DNA from: Caulobacter segnis ATCC 21756
GTDB taxonomy: Bacteria; Pseudomonadota; Alphaproteobacteria; Caulobacterales; Caulobacteraceae
Direction: 5' to 3'
Length of the DNA stretch: 64,000 nt
NCBI RefSeq assembly: GCF_000092285.1
Contig: NC_014100.1
Location: 4,591,623-4,655,622, forward strand
The first letter of the stretch is position 1; every line of letters begins with the position of its first letter. Position numbers and translations under genes: made by a program. Under the pieces are notes generated by a model. The model searched no databases. It was not told the DNA's origin and saw nothing but the letters and a program-made list of their open reading frames with translations. Shown here in pieces: positions 27,236 to 37,076 of the stretch.

Positions 27236-28669
27236 ATGACCGAAGAAACCGAAAACGAAATCCCGGGCGCCGAAGAGGCGACCATTGAAGCGACCGTCGC
27301 GGATGTCGCCGACGTCGCCACCGAAGCCTCGGTCGAAACCGAAGCGGAAGGCGAAGGCGACGACGAGGGCTCTGGCGTCGCCGAGGCCGTCGCGGCCCTG
27401 GGCCTGAAGTCCATGTCCCTGCAGGAGCTGAAGGAGAAGTCCCCGGCCGACCTGCTGGCGTTCGCCGAGACCTTCGAGGTCGAGAACGCCAACTCCATGC
27501 GCAAGCAGGACATGATGTTCGCGATCCTGAAGACCCTCGCCGAAGAAGGCGTGGAGATCTCGGGCTCGGGCACCATGGAAGTGCTGCAGGACGGCTTCGG
27601 CTTCCTGCGCTCGCCGGAAGCCAACTACCTTCCGGGTCCGGACGACATCTACGTCTCGCCATCGCAGATCCGGAAGTACGGCCTGCGCACCGGCGACAGC
27701 GTCGAGGGCGCGATCCGGTCGCCGCGGGAAGGCGAGCGCTACTTCGCCCTGACCAGCGTCACCAAGATCAATTTCGAGAGCCCCGAGAACGTGCGCCACA
27801 AGGTGCACTTCGACAACCTGACGCCGCTCTATCCCGAAGAGCGCCTGAACATGGAACTGCCCGATCCGACCGTGAAGGACCGCTCGGGCCGCGTGATCGA
27901 CATCGTCGCGCCGCTCGGCAAGGGCCAGCGCTGCTTGATCGTCGCCCCGCCGCGCGTGGGTAAGACGGTGATGCTGCAGAACATCGCCAAGTCGATCGAG
28001 ACCAACCACCCCGAGTGCTACCTGATCGTCCTGCTGATCGACGAGCGCCCGGAAGAAGTCACCGACATGCAGCGCACGGTGAAGGGCGAGGTCATCGCCT
28101 CGACCTTCGACGAGCCGGCGACCCGCCACGTCCAGGTGGCCGAGATGGTCATCGAGAAGGCCAAGCGCCTGGTCGAGCACAAGCGCGACGTCGTCATCCT
28201 GCTGGACTCGGTCACGCGTCTGGGCCGGGCCTACAACACCACGGTGCCGTCGTCGGGCAAGGTGCTGACCGGCGGTGTCGACGCCAACGCTCTGCAACGC
28301 CCGAAGCGCTTCTTCGGCGCCGCGCGGAACGTGGAAGAGGGCGGCTCGCTGTCGATCATCGCCACGGCCTTGATCGACACCGGCAGCCGGATGGACGAAG
28401 TCATCTTCGAAGAGTTCAAGGGCACCGGTAACTCGGAAATCGTCCTGGACCGCAAGGTGGCCGACAAGCGCATCTTCCCGGCCATCGACGTGCTCAAGTC
28501 CGGCACCCGCAAGGAAGAGCTCATCACGCCGCGCGACCAGCTGCAGAAGACCTACGTCCTGCGCCGCATCCTCAACCCGATGGGCGCCTCGGACGCGATC
28601 GAGTTCCTGCTCGACAAGCTGCGCCAGTCGAAGACGAACGGCGACTTCTTCCAGTCGATGAACACCTGA
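27236..28669 (+). CDS. rho: Transcription termination factor Rho
   Basis: Hexameric RNA helicase that ends transcription. At 477 residues it is longer than the common 420, because of an acidic, low-complexity N-terminal extension (residues 1-45, mostly Glu, Ala, Thr, Val, Asp). Then follow the helix-rich N-domain (from [18 protein letters not shown]), the RNA-binding cold-shock-like domain ([20 protein letters not shown]) and the ATPase with Walker A RVGKT and Q-loop/R-loop motifs. A 255-base leader without genes may serve Rho autoregulation. Confidence 0.95.
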   Translation: MTEETENEIPGAEEATIEATVADVADVATEASVETEAEGEGDDEGSGVAEAVAALGLKSMSLQELKEKSPADLLAFAETFEVENANSMRKQDMMFAILKTLAEEGVEISGSGTMEVLQDGFGFLRSPEANYLPGPDDIYVSPSQIRKYGLRTGDSVEGAIRSPREGERYFALTSVTKINFESPENVRHKVHFDNLTPLYPEERLNMELPDPTVKDRSGRVIDIVAPLGKGQRCLIVAPPRVGKTVMLQNIAKSIETNHPECYLIVLLIDERPEEVTDMQRTVKGEVIASTFDEPATRHVQVAEMVIEKAKRLVEHKRDVVILLDSVTRLGRAYNTTVPSSGKVLTGGVDANALQRPKRFFGAARNVEEGGSLSIIATALIDTGSRMDEVIFEEFKGTGNSEIVLDRKVADKRIFPAIDVLKSGTRKEELITPRDQLQKTYVLRRILNPMGASDAIEFLLDKLRQSKTNGDFFQSMNT

Positions 28670-28698
28670 GTCCAGCCAGACTCAGTCGAGAACGAGAA

Positions 28699-28727
28699 AG
28701 GCCCCGGAGCGATCCGGGGCCTTTTTG
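28699..28727 (+). terminator. Terminator of rho
   Basis: GGCCCCGG pairs with CCGGGGCC around AGCGAT and is followed by TTTTT; an upstream AAA allows pairing into the T-run. Confidence 0.88.
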
Positions 28728-28740
28728 CTTGTTTGAGATC

Positions 28741-28854
28741 CTCCCCCGCGCTGCGGGGGAGGTGGCCGAGAGGGCCGGAGGGGGCGAGCTGGAAATCCGG
28801 CCGTGCTAGCCCCCTCAGTCACTCCGTGACAGCTCCCCCGCATCGCGGGGGAGC
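28741..28854. repeat. Interspersed palindromic repeat, family A
   Basis: Begins CTCCCCCGCGCTGCGGGGGA, continues with GGTGGCCGAGAGGGCCGGAG, and ends with an inverted copy. It resembles three other stretches in this window (53572, 55899, 61716), all made of CTCCCCC...GGGGGAG arms around GGAGGGGGC. All lie between genes. Confidence 0.7.
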
Positions 28855-28864
28855 ATCTTGGCTC

Positions 28865-29830
28865 TTACGGTAAGAGCAGCGTCGCCCCGATCGTACGTCG
28901 TCCCTCCAGCGCCTCGTGCGCGGCCCGCGCCTCGGCGAGCGGAAAGGTCTGGCCGATATCGATCTTCACCGCGCCCGACCCGAGGACCGCGAACAGCGCT
29001 TCGGCGCTCTCGTCCAGTTCCTCGGTGGTGGTGATGTAGTCGAATAGGCGAGGGCGGGTCACGAACAGCGACTTGCCGCCGAGCTCCAGTGGCGCGAACG
29101 GCGGCACGGGGCCGGACGCGTTGCCGAAGGTGACCATCACGCCGCGACGCGCCAGGCTCTTCAAGCTGGCCGCCCAGGTGTCTTTGCCGACGCCATCGTA
29201 GACCACGGCCACGCCCTGGCCGCCCGTCAGCTCGCCGACCTTGGCGACGATGTCCTCGTGGCCGTAGTCGATCACGTGGTCCGCGCCGAGATCGCGCGCG
29301 ATCGTCGCCTTGGCTTCGGACCCGACCGTGGCGATCACGCTCGCGCCCAGCGCTTTGCACCACTGGACGAGGATCTGACCGACGCCGCCGGCCGCCGCGT
29401 GGATCAGAACGGTGTCGCCCTGTTTCACGTGGAAACATCGGCGGACCAGGAACTCGGCGGTCATGCCCTTGAGCAGGACGGCGGCCGCGATCTCCAGGCT
29501 GACGCTATCGGGGATTCTGACCGCGCGGTCGGCAGGCACGACCGCCGCCTCGGCATAGGCGCCCATGGTCCCGTTGTAGGCGACGCGGTCTCCGACCTGG
29601 AAGCGGGTGACACCGTCGCCGACAGCCTCGACCGTTCCCGCCGCCTCAAGGCCCAGGCCGCTGGGCAGCTTCAGCGGATAGAGACCCGAACGGTGATAGG
29701 TGTCGATGTAGTTCAAGCCGACGGCCGCGTGGCGCACCAGGATCTGGCCGGCGGCGGGCGAGGGGGCCTCGACCTGAACCGCCTCCAGGACTTCCGGACC
29801 GCCCGTGCGGGAGATCTGGATGGCCAGCAT
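28865..29830 (-). CDS. qor: Quinone oxidoreductase, zinc-free MDR family
   Basis: NADPH-dependent oxidoreductase of 321 residues. The N-terminal GroES-like domain ends with AVGLNYIDTYHRSGLYP and the nucleotide-binding half shows IHAAAGGVGQILVQWCKALG. No zinc ligands are present. Its start overlaps the stop of the dienelactone hydrolase gene by one base (TGATG), so the two form an operon. A degenerate parS-like sequence lies inside this gene at 29422. Confidence 0.9.
   Translation of the reverse strand: MLAIQISRTGGPEVLEAVQVEAPSPAAGQILVRHAAVGLNYIDTYHRSGLYPLKLPSGLGLEAAGTVEAVGDGVTRFQVGDRVAYNGTMGAYAEAAVVPADRAVRIPDSVSLEIAAAVLLKGMTAEFLVRRCFHVKQGDTVLIHAAAGGVGQILVQWCKALGASVIATVGSEAKATIARDLGADHVIDYGHEDIVAKVGELTGGQGVAVVYDGVGKDTWAASLKSLARRGVMVTFGNASGPVPPFAPLELGGKSLFVTRPRLFDYITTTEELDESAEALFAVLGSGAVKIDIGQTFPLAEARAAHEALEGRRTIGATLLLP
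29422..29435. promoter_or_regulatory. Degenerate parS-like site inside qor
   Basis: GTTTCACGTGGAAA matches 12 of 14 bases of parS (GTTTCACGTGAAAC); the left half is perfect. It lies 5 kb from the origin. Confidence 0.45.
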
Positions 29831-30525
29831 CAGGCCAGCGCCTTCTGGAAGAAGGTCAGGCTGCGGCCGTTGGCCTTGGCCGCGTCGGCGGCGTCATAGT
29901 GCGCGCCGCCTTCCCGCGCGAAGGCGTGGTCGCGGCCGGCGTAGGTGTGCAGCTCGATCTGCGGGTGATCCTTCAGCGCCTGCAGGATCACTTGCTGAGC
30001 CTCGGGCGGCACGAACTGATCCTTCTCTGCGATGTGCATCAGCAGCGGGTGGGCCAGCTTTTCGGCCTCGCCGACATGCTTCTCCAGGCCGACGCCGTAG
30101 TACGACACCGAGGCGTCGACGTCGGTGCGGGTGGCGGTCAGAAAGGCCAAGAGGCCGCCCAGGCAGTAGCCCACGGCGCCGACCTTGCCGTTGACGCCGT
30201 CCAGCTTGCGGGCGGCGGTGATCGTCGCGGCGATGTCATTGACGCCGGCGTCCACGTCGAAGGCGTTGAACAGTTCGAACGCCTTCTTCCACTCGGCCTC
30301 GGACTGGTCGGTGATGTCGATGCCGGGCTCGATCCGCCAGAACAGGTCCGGGCAGATGGCGACATAGCCTTGGGCCGCCAGGCCGTCGCAGATATCGCGC
30401 ATGACCTTGTTGACGCCGAAGATTTCCTGGATGACGACAATGGCCGGCGCCGAGGCCGCCTTCGGGCGCGCGACATAGGCGCTGAAGTCGCCATCCGGCG
30501 TGGTGATGGTGAGGGTCTCGCTCAT
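29830..30525 (-). CDS. Dienelactone hydrolase family protein
   Basis: Alpha/beta hydrolase of 231 residues, starting MSETLTITTPDG at 30525; the frame is open further upstream, but this start fits the family. The nucleophile is Cys in VGAVGYCLGGLLAF (G-x-C-x-G-G), with the Glu in IVVIQEIFGVN and His in AGRDHAFAR. The substrate is unknown. It is translated together with the qor gene. Confidence 0.9.
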   Translation of the reverse strand: MSETLTITTPDGDFSAYVARPKAASAPAIVVIQEIFGVNKVMRDICDGLAAQGYVAICPDLFWRIEPGIDITDQSEAEWKKAFELFNAFDVDAGVNDIAATITAARKLDGVNGKVGAVGYCLGGLLAFLTATRTDVDASVSYYGVGLEKHVGEAEKLAHPLLMHIAEKDQFVPPEAQQVILQALKDHPQIELHTYAGRDHAFAREGGAHYDAADAAKANGRSLTFFQKALA

Positions 30526-30648
30526 CGGGGCTCTCCGTCGTTCCGGGTCCGCACAGGACCCAATGTGACTTTCGACCAAAGCGCTCTAACCTGCGCCGAC
30601 GGGCGAGGCCCATAACAATATTGTGCCCTGACCGAAGGGAACTTTCCG

Positions 30649-30894
30649 ATGAAGATGACGATCGAGATCGACTGCACGCCGGTCGAAGCGCGCGCCTTTC
30701 TAGGCCTGCCAGATGTCAGTGGTTTGAACGAGCATCTCGTGAAGGAGATGCAGGCGCGCATGGACGCCAATATGGCCATGCTGGCGCCTGAGGAATTGCT
30801 GAAGAACTGGATGGCGTTCGGCACGGGCGCGCAGGAGAGCTTCCGCAAGTTGATGACCGCCGCCGCCAACGCCGCGGTCGGCAAGCCGGACTGA
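30649..30894 (+). CDS. DUF6489 family protein
   Basis: Short cytoplasmic protein of 81 residues beginning [20 protein letters not shown] and containing [17 protein letters not shown]. The family is widespread in alphaproteobacteria and has no known function. It ends two bases before trmE, so both are almost certainly on one transcript. GGGAA lies seven bases before the ATG. Confidence 0.8.
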   Translation: MKMTIEIDCTPVEARAFLGLPDVSGLNEHLVKEMQARMDANMAMLAPEELLKNWMAFGTGAQESFRKLMTAAANAAVGKPD

Positions 30895-30896
30895 TC

Positions 30897-32237
30897 ATGG
30901 CCGATACGATCTTCGCCCTGGCCACGGCGGCCGGGCGGGCGGCGGTGGCCGTGGTGCGTATTTCGGGGCCGGCGACCTTGCGGACGGTCGAGGCGTTGGC
31001 GGGCAGGGCGCCCGCGCCGCGTATGGCCGCGTTGCGCAAGCTGCGGCATGACGGGGTAGAGCTGGACGAAGCCCTGGTTCTACGGTTCGAAGGTCCGGCC
31101 AGCTATACCGGGGAAGACAGCGCCGAGTTTCACGTGCATGGAGGCCGGGCCGTCGTCGAGGCGTTGCTGTCGGCGCTTTCCGGTCTGGGTCTGCGCCTGG
31201 CCGAGCCAGGCGAGTTCACGCGTCGCGCGTTCGAGAACGGCAAGCTGGACCTAGCCCAGGCTGAAGGCGTCGCCGACCTGATTGACGCCGAGACCGAGGC
31301 GCAGCGGCGGCAAGCTCTGGGGCAAGTCGGCGGGGCGCTAAGCCAGCGCTATGACCGCTGGCGGGACCTTTTGGTGCAGTCGCTGGCCATGCTGGAAGCG
31401 GCGGTGGATTTCCCCGACGAGGACCTCCCGGAAGAAGTGGCGGAGCGCGCGCGGCCAGGCCTGCGGGTTTTGGCTGAAGAGCTGGACGCGGCGCTCGCGG
31501 ACGTTTCACGTGGTCGCCGGGTTCGCGACGGCTATCGCATCGCCTTGGTCGGCGCGCCGAACGCCGGCAAGAGCACGCTGCTCAACGGCCTGGTCGAGCG
31601 CGATGCGGCGATCGTCACCGACACACCGGGAACCACGCGTGACGTGATCGAGGTTCCACTGGTGCTGGGGGGCTATCGCGTCTTGATCGCCGACACGGCT
31701 GGCCTCCGCGAAACCGAGGACGCGATCGAAGCCGAAGGTGTGCGGCGGGCGCGGCGGTGGGCGGAGGAGGCGGATCTACGCCTCTGGGTCGTCGATGGTT
31801 TTCACGTGAAACAGGTCGAGGCCCTTGAAAGCACGGTCCGCCCTGGCGACTGGCTTATCCTGAACAAGGCCGACATCGCGGCGGCGGATGCTCTAGAGGA
31901 GGCTTCGGCGCGGTGGGTCAGCGAGGGCCTCGTTGTTCGCCAACTGGCGGCGCGGCAAGAGGGAGCCGTCGCGGAGCTGCGGACCGACCTCGCCGCCCAC
32001 GTGATCGAAGCTTTGTCCGGCGCGGAGTTCCCGGCGGCCACCCGCCTACGCCACGCGGAGCGCCTCTCGGAGGCGCGAGACTACTTGGCGCGGGCTCTTT
32101 CCGACATCGGCCTGGAGGTCGAGCTGGCCGCCGAGGATGTTCGCCTCGCGGCGCGGGCTCTCGAGAAGATCACCGGTCGGGTCGATCCTGAGGATGTCCT
32201 GGGCCGCGTCTTTTCGACCTTCTGCATCGGCAAATGA
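30897..32237 (+). CDS. mnmE: tRNA modification GTPase MnmE (TrmE)
   Basis: With MnmG it makes the cmnm5 modification at the wobble uridine of certain tRNAs. The 446 residues contain an N-terminal folate-binding domain, a G domain inserted in the helical part with GAPNAGKST (G1), [10 protein letters not shown] (G3) and NKAD (G4), and the invariant C-terminal FCIGK. Two parS-like sites with partial matches and one with a 13/14 match are embedded in the coding region. Confidence 0.95.
   Translation: MADTIFALATAAGRAAVAVVRISGPATLRTVEALAGRAPAPRMAALRKLRHDGVELDEALVLRFEGPASYTGEDSAEFHVHGGRAVVEALLSALSGLGLRLAEPGEFTRRAFENGKLDLAQAEGVADLIDAETEAQRRQALGQVGGALSQRYDRWRDLLVQSLAMLEAAVDFPDEDLPEEVAERARPGLRVLAEELDAALADVSRGRRVRDGYRIALVGAPNAGKSTLLNGLVERDAAIVTDTPGTTRDVIEVPLVLGGYRVLIADTAGLRETEDAIEAEGVRRARRWAEEADLRLWVVDGFHVKQVEALESTVRPGDWLILNKADIAAADALEEASARWVSEGLVVRQLAARQEGAVAELRTDLAAHVIEALSGAEFPAATRLRHAERLSEARDYLARALSDIGLEVELAAEDVRLAARALEKITGRVDPEDVLGRVFSTFCIGK
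31127..31140. promoter_or_regulatory. Weak parS half-site in mnmE
   Basis: GTTTCACGTGCATG, 11 of 14 matches. It encodes the conserved Phe-His-Val-His of MnmE, so protein constraint alone may explain it. Confidence 0.2.
31503..31516. promoter_or_regulatory. Weak parS-like site in mnmE
   Basis: GTTTCACGTGGTCG; the left half and central CACGTG are intact, 10 of 14 matches overall. Confidence 0.3.
31799..31812. promoter_or_regulatory. parS: parS site in mnmE
   Basis: TTTTCACGTGAAAC matches 13 of 14 bases of the parS consensus GTTTCACGTGAAAC. It is located in the coding region of mnmE, 7.6 kb from the origin. Confidence 0.75.
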
Positions 32238-32238
32238 T

Positions 32239-32252
32239 GTTTCACGTGAAAC
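32239..32252. promoter_or_regulatory. parS: parS site, perfect, between mnmE and mnmG
   Basis: GTTTCACGTGAAAC, perfect match to the ParB loading site. It overlaps the end of mnmE and is 45 bases from a second perfect copy. Confidence 0.92.
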
Positions 32253-32296
32253 CCTCCCCATATTGTCCACAGCGCGCTCACAGCTGTGGCGGGGGT

Positions 32297-32310
32297 GTTT
32301 CACGTGAAAC
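32297..32310. promoter_or_regulatory. parS: parS site, perfect, between mnmE and mnmG
   Basis: GTTTCACGTGAAAC, second perfect copy in the 169-base intergenic stretch, about 8 kb from the origin. Confidence 0.92.
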
Positions 32311-32406
32311 GCCGTCGACTCGGATCGACCCTCTCGGCTGATTGGCGTATATGTCGAGTCCAGCGCCCCCGCTTGTCCCGGGGGCGTTCGCATTGAGGCG
32401 AGCGTC

Positions 32407-34263
32407 TTGTCCAAGTCCTGGGATGTCATTGTCATCGGCGGCGGCCACGCCGGCTGTGAAGCGGCGGCCGCTTCCGCGCGCACGGGCGCGCGCACACTGC
32501 TTCTGACCCACAAGCTGGAAACCATCGGCGAGATGTCGTGTAACCCGGCCATTGGCGGCCTGGGCAAGGGTCATCTGGTCCGCGAGATCGACGCCCTGGA
32601 TGGCGTCATGGGCCGTATGGCGGACAAGGCCGGCATCCAGTTCCGGATGCTGAACCGGTCGAAGGGTCCCGCCGTGCGCGGCCCGCGCTCGCAGATCGAC
32701 CGCAAGCTCTATCGCGAGGCGATGCAGGCCGAGCTGTTTTCCACGGGAAACCTCGACATCATCGCCGCCGCCGCCGAGGACCTGATCGTCGAGGACGGCA
32801 AGGTTGCGGGGGCCATGGACGGGGAAGGGCGCACTTACCGCGCTCCTCGCGTGATCCTGACCACCGGCACTTTCCTGAAGGGCGTCATCCACCGCGGCGA
32901 GGAACGCATCCCCGCCGGCCGCGTCGGCGACCAGCCGGCGATCGGCCTGTCGGATCGCCTCTATGGTCTCGGCTTCCAGATGGGCCGTCTGAAGACGGGC
33001 ACGCCGGCGCGCCTGGACGGCCGCACGATCGCCTGGGACCGCCTGGACAGCCAGGCGGCGGACGACGAGCCGGTCCCGTTCTCGTATCTGAACGATAAGA
33101 TCGACGTGCCGCAGATCGCCTGTGGCGTGACCTTCACGACGGAAGAGACCCACCGGATCATCGCCGAGCGGATCGGTGAGTCCCTGGTCTATAGCGGCCG
33201 CGCCACGGGTGTCGGCCCCCGCTATTGCCCGTCGATCGAGGACAAGGTCGTCCGCTTCGCCGACAAGACCAGCCACCAGATCTTCCTGGAGCCCGAGGGC
33301 CTGGACGACCCGACGGTCTATCCGAACGGCATTTCCACGTCGGTCTCCGAAGAGACCCAGCTGCTGTTCCTGCGCACCATCCCCGGCCTCGAGACTGTCG
33401 AGGTCCTGCGCTACGGCTATGCGATCGAATACGACTACGTGGATCCGCGCGAGCTCTACGCCACGCTGGAGACCAAGCGCCTGCCGGGCCTGTACCTCGC
33501 GGGCCAGATCAATGGTACCACGGGTTACGAAGAGGCCGGCGCCCAGGGCCTGGTCGCCGGCCTGAACGCGGCCCTGGCCGAGCAGGGCCGGGAGCCCGTC
33601 GTGTTCGCCCGCGACGAGGCCTATATCGGCGTGATGATCGACGACCTTGTCACCCGTGGCGTCACCGAGCCCTATCGGATGTTCACCAGCCGGGCCGAGT
33701 TCCGGCTTACCTTGCGCGCCGACAACGCCGACCAGCGCTTGACCGATCGCGGCGTCGCCCTGGGCGTGGTCGGAGAGCGTCGCGCCACGGCTTGGGCCGA
33801 GAAGAAGGCGCGTCTGGAGGCTGCTCGCGCCTTCGCCCGCTCGGTCAGCCTGACCCCGAACGAGGCGGTGAAGGCCGGCTTCAAAGTCAATAGCGACGGC
33901 GTCCGCCGCGACGTCTTCGCCATGCTGGCCTATCCGGACGTGACGCTCGACGACCTCGGCCGCGTCTGGCCCGAGGTTTTCACGTGGAACACCGACGTCC
34001 GCGAGCAGATCGAGATCGAGGCGGCCTATGCCGGCTATCTGGATCGCCAACGCGCCGACGCGGAGTCGCTCCGCAAGGACGAGGACCTGCGCCTGCCGGC
34101 CGATCTCGACTATGCCGACATCGGCAGTCTGTCGAACGAGGTCCGCGAGAAGCTGGCCCGCGTTCGGCCGCTGACCCTGGGCCAGGCTGCCCGTATCGAG
34201 GGCGTGACGCCAGGAGCGCTGACCGCGCTGCTGGCCCACGTGCGGCGCACCCGTGCAGCCTGA
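32407..34263 (+). CDS. mnmG: tRNA uridine 5-carboxymethylaminomethyl modification enzyme MnmG (GidA)
   Basis: FAD-dependent partner of MnmE. The 618 residues begin at a TTG codon ([20 protein letters not shown]), with GAGG eight bases upstream; no ATG or GTG fits the conserved start. The FAD-binding Rossmann motif is VIGGGHAG (9-16). Other conserved stretches are [36 protein letters not shown] and [17 protein letters not shown]. It overlaps rsmG by 11 bases. A parS-like sequence is embedded at 33977. Confidence 0.95.
   Translation: MSKSWDVIVIGGGHAGCEAAAASARTGARTLLLTHKLETIGEMSCNPAIGGLGKGHLVREIDALDGVMGRMADKAGIQFRMLNRSKGPAVRGPRSQIDRKLYREAMQAELFSTGNLDIIAAAAEDLIVEDGKVAGAMDGEGRTYRAPRVILTTGTFLKGVIHRGEERIPAGRVGDQPAIGLSDRLYGLGFQMGRLKTGTPARLDGRTIAWDRLDSQAADDEPVPFSYLNDKIDVPQIACGVTFTTEETHRIIAERIGESLVYSGRATGVGPRYCPSIEDKVVRFADKTSHQIFLEPEGLDDPTVYPNGISTSVSEETQLLFLRTIPGLETVEVLRYGYAIEYDYVDPRELYATLETKRLPGLYLAGQINGTTGYEEAGAQGLVAGLNAALAEQGREPVVFARDEAYIGVMIDDLVTRGVTEPYRMFTSRAEFRLTLRADNADQRLTDRGVALGVVGERRATAWAEKKARLEAARAFARSVSLTPNEAVKAGFKVNSDGVRRDVFAMLAYPDVTLDDLGRVWPEVFTWNTDVREQIEIEAAYAGYLDRQRADAESLRKDEDLRLPADLDYADIGSLSNEVREKLARVRPLTLGQAARIEGVTPGALTALLAHVRRTRAA
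33977..33990. promoter_or_regulatory. Degenerate parS-like site in mnmG
   Basis: TTTTCACGTGGAAC matches 12 of 14 bases of the parS consensus. Confidence 0.5.
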
Positions 34264-34918
34264 AGCCCTTCAAGAGAGAATAGAAGTCGCCGAACCCCCG
34301 GTCCTCGACGCGGCGGGCTATCAGGCCCTGACCGGCGCCAGCGACGTCCAGATCGCCGATCTGGCCCGGTTCCAAGAGCTGCTGGCCGAGTGGAATGAGG
34401 TCATGAACCTCGTGGGCCCGCTGACCATCGCCACCTACTGGACCCGCCACGCGCTCGATAGCTCGCAGTTGCTCGACCTGGCGCCGGAAGCGAACACCTG
34501 GGCGGATCTCGGCGCCGGCGCCGGTCTGCCCGGGGTCGTGCTGGCCATACTTCTGAAGGGTAGGGCCGGGGCGAAGGTTCATCTGGTCGAGTCGATGGCC
34601 AAGCGCTGCCGCTTCCTCGAGGTGGTCGCCAAGGACCTCGACCTGCCGGTCCAGATCCACAACGCCCGCGCCGAGGACCTGAAGCTGAAGGTCGAGATCG
34701 TGACGGCGCGCGCCTGCGCCCCGATGACCAAGCTGCTGGGCTTCGCCGAACCGTATCTGCGCAGCGGCGCGACCGGCCTGTTCCTGAAGGGGCAGGATGT
34801 CGCGACCGAGCTTTCCGAGGCCGCCAAGGCTTGGAAGTTCGACGCCGAGTTGCGACCTAGCCAAAGCGACCCTCGCGGTCGGATCGTTCAAGTGAAGGGG
34901 CTGACCCGTGTCCGCTAA
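34253..34918 (+). CDS. rsmG: 16S rRNA (guanine-527-N7)-methyltransferase RsmG
   Basis: SAM-dependent methyltransferase of 221 residues. The start is GTG 34253, 11 bases inside mnmG. An N-terminal helix region contains [17 protein letters not shown]; the SAM motif reads [17 protein letters not shown], followed by [17 protein letters not shown]. It overlaps parA by 11 bases at its end, so mnmG-rsmG-parA are translationally coupled. Confidence 0.93.
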   Translation: MQPEALQERIEVAEPPVLDAAGYQALTGASDVQIADLARFQELLAEWNEVMNLVGPLTIATYWTRHALDSSQLLDLAPEANTWADLGAGAGLPGVVLAILLKGRAGAKVHLVESMAKRCRFLEVVAKDLDLPVQIHNARAEDLKLKVEIVTARACAPMTKLLGFAEPYLRSGATGLFLKGQDVATELSEAAKAWKFDAELRPSQSDPRGRIVQVKGLTRVR

Positions 34919-35711
34919 TGCTCTCCGCGTCCTGGCGATCGCCAACCAGAAAGGCGGCGTGGGCAAGACCACGACCGCGATCAATCTGGGCACGGCCCTG
35001 GCGGCCTGCGGCGAGAAGGTGCTGCTGATCGACGCCGACCCCCAGGGCAACTGCTCGACGGGTCTGGGCATTGGCCGCACCCAGCGCCGGACCACGCTCT
35101 ATGACGTGCTGATGGGCGAGTCGCCGGTGGTGGACGCCGCCGTGAGGACGGAGCTCCCAGGCCTGGACGTCATACCGGCCGACGCCGATCTGTCGGGTAT
35201 CGAGATCGAGCTCGGTCAGACCGCGCGCCGGTCATACCGGCTGCGCGACGCGCTGGAGGCCATCCGCGCCAATGGTCCCTATACCTATGTCCTGATCGAT
35301 TGCCCGCCGTCGCTGAACGTGCTGACCGTCAACGCCATGACCGCCGCCGACGCGGTGTTCGTGCCCCTGCAGTGCGAGTTCTTCGCCCTGGAAGGCTTGA
35401 CCCAGCTGATGCGGACGATCGAGCGCGTGCGTGGCAGCCTGAACCCGCACCTGGAGATCCAGGGCGTGGTGCTGACCATGTACGACCGCCGCAACAGCCT
35501 GTCGGAGCAGGTCGCCCACGATGTCCGCGCCCACTTCGGCGACAAGGTCTATGACGCGGTGATCCCGCGGAATGTGCGCGTCTCGGAAGCCCCGTCGTTC
35601 GGCAAGCCGGTGCTGCTGTACGACCTGAAGTGCGCCGGCAGCCAAGCCTATCTGAAGCTGGCCCGCGAGGTGATCAGCCGCGAACGCGACCGCCAGGCCA
35701 AGGCCGCCTAA
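34908..35711 (+). CDS. parA: Chromosome partitioning ATPase ParA
   Basis: Forms a nucleoid-bound gradient that pulls ParB-parS complexes to the new pole. The 267 residues show the deviant Walker A KGGVGKTT (residues 13-20), the A' motif LLIDADPQGN and Walker B YVLIDCPPSLN. It begins at a GTG inside the end of rsmG. parB follows 83 bases later. Confidence 0.95.
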   Translation: MSANALRVLAIANQKGGVGKTTTAINLGTALAACGEKVLLIDADPQGNCSTGLGIGRTQRRTTLYDVLMGESPVVDAAVRTELPGLDVIPADADLSGIEIELGQTARRSYRLRDALEAIRANGPYTYVLIDCPPSLNVLTVNAMTAADAVFVPLQCEFFALEGLTQLMRTIERVRGSLNPHLEIQGVVLTMYDRRNSLSEQVAHDVRAHFGDKVYDAVIPRNVRVSEAPSFGKPVLLYDLKCAGSQAYLKLAREVISRERDRQAKAA

Positions 35712-35794
35712 AGCCGCTTTGACTCGACCTTTTGAATTAGAATCGAAGCTTGACTGAGATAGTGATGGAGTCCGCCGTGGTGGGAGAGCCGGGT

Positions 35795-36679
35795 ATGGCC
35801 GAAGGGCGTCGGGGACTGGGACGCGGTCTGTCCGCCCTGTTGGGCGAGGTCGAGACCGCGCCGGCTCAAGCGCCGGGCGATCAAACCGCCGGGTCGCGGG
35901 AAGCGCCGATCGAACTGCTGAAGCGCAATCCTGACCAGCCGCGCCGGACCTTCCGCGAGGAGGATCTGGAGGACCTGTCCAATTCGATCCGTGAGAAGGG
36001 CGTCCTTCAGCCGATCCTCGTCCGGCCGGCGCCCGGCGCGCCAGGCGAATACCAGATCGTCGCCGGTGAACGCCGCTGGCGCGCGGCCCAGCGGGCCGGC
36101 CTGCGCAGTGTTCCGATCATGGTGCGCGAGCTGGACGATCTGGCGGTGCTGGAAATCGGCATCATCGAAAACGTCCAGCGCGCCGACCTGAACGTCCTCG
36201 AAGAAGCGCTTTCGTACAAAGTGCTTATGGAGAAGTTCGAACGGACGCAGGACGCGATCGCCCAGACGATCGGCAAGAGCCGCAGCCATGTGGCCAACAC
36301 CCTGCGTCTTCTGGCCCTACCGGAGGAGGTCCAGTCATACCTGGTCAGCGGCGAGCTGTCGGCCGGTCACGCCCGCGCGATCGCCGCCGCGGCCGATCCG
36401 GTGGCCTTGGCCAAGCAGATCATCGAAGGCGGTCTCTCGGTCCGCGAGACCGAGGCCCTGGCCCGCAAGACGCCGACAGCGCCCTCGGCCAAGAACAAGG
36501 GCGGCCGTCCGCCCAAGGTCAAGGACACCGACACCCAGGCCCTCGAGGCCGACCTGTCGTCGGTGCTGGGCCTGGACGTCTCGATCGACCATCGCGGCGC
36601 GGCGGGCTCGATCACCATCAGCTATGCGACGCTCGAGCAGCTGGACGACCTCTGTAATCGCCTGACCCGAGGGGTCTGA
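35795..36679 (+). CDS. parB: Chromosome partitioning protein ParB (parS-binding CTPase)
   Basis: Loads at parS and spreads as a CTP-dependent clamp. From ATG 35795 (GGGAGAG seven bases upstream) the protein has 294 residues and starts MAEGRRGLGRGLSALLGE, the ParA-contacting segment. An in-frame ATG-like start at 35750 would add 15 residues not typical of ParB. The CTP motif GERRWRAAQR is near 90, the helix-turn-helix with IGKSRSHVANTLRLLALP near 150, and a C-terminal dimerisation domain follows a Lys/Pro-rich linker. Confidence 0.95.
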   Translation: MAEGRRGLGRGLSALLGEVETAPAQAPGDQTAGSREAPIELLKRNPDQPRRTFREEDLEDLSNSIREKGVLQPILVRPAPGAPGEYQIVAGERRWRAAQRAGLRSVPIMVRELDDLAVLEIGIIENVQRADLNVLEEALSYKVLMEKFERTQDAIAQTIGKSRSHVANTLRLLALPEEVQSYLVSGELSAGHARAIAAAADPVALAKQIIEGGLSVRETEALARKTPTAPSAKNKGGRPPKVKDTDTQALEADLSSVLGLDVSIDHRGAAGSITISYATLEQLDDLCNRLTRGV

Positions 36680-36773
36680 TTTCCGATCCGTTCAGGCGCA
36701 CCTAAAAGCGTGCGGATGAGCGATTTTCGGCTCCAAAAAGGCGCTATGAAAATCGCCTCTGTCGCGCACCGAG

Positions 36774-36807
36774 CGGCGCCTTTCCGTACTCCGGGAGGCG
36801 CCGTTTT
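36774..36807 (+). terminator. Terminator of the gidA-parB operon
   Basis: CGGCGCCT (36774-36781) pairs with AGGCGCCG (36796-36803), followed by TTTT. It lies 95 bases after the parB stop. Confidence 0.75.
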
Positions 36808-36929
36808 CGTGAGGCGAGGGCGGTCTCTGGCGATTTCCAGCGCAAACGCTTGTCGTGTAAGGCTTTCTTGGAAAGCGTCCACAGCGCCGCAAAGCGGGTA
36901 TTTGGGGCGGTTTCGGCCGGTCCATCTCC
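36808..36929. other. Intergenic stretch after parB terminator
   Basis: Part of a 397-base gap between parB and holA. Apart from the parB terminator and a family B repeat that starts at 36930, nothing is recognised here; short open frames have no gene-like features. Confidence 0.4.
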
Positions 36930-37035
36930 GTGTCATCCCGGAAGCCTCGAAGAGGCTATCCGGGACCCAGGGGTCAAGCTCTGTGCGGTAGCCCCTGGGT
37001 CCCGGCTCTGCGCTTCGCTTCGGCCGGGATGACAC
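36930..37035. repeat. Interspersed palindromic repeat, family B
   Basis: Bounded by GTGTCATCCCGG and its complement ending GGATGACAC. Inside, GGGACCCAGGGGTCAAG faces GCCCCTGGGTCCCGG, so the whole 106 bases can fold into a long cruciform. A second copy lies at 45201. Confidence 0.8.
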
Positions 37036-37076
37036 GCGAAAGTGGTGGGGAAATTTTTTGGGCGTAGAGGCCGCCC

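Noticed and set aside
31127..31140. CACGTG-containing sequence in mnmE as a strong parS
   Set aside because: The right half does not match, and the codons for the conserved FHVH of MnmE explain the similarity; kept only as a weak entry.
36710..37032. Two short plus-strand open frames between parB and holA
   Set aside because: They run through the parB terminator and the family B repeat and have no conserved features.
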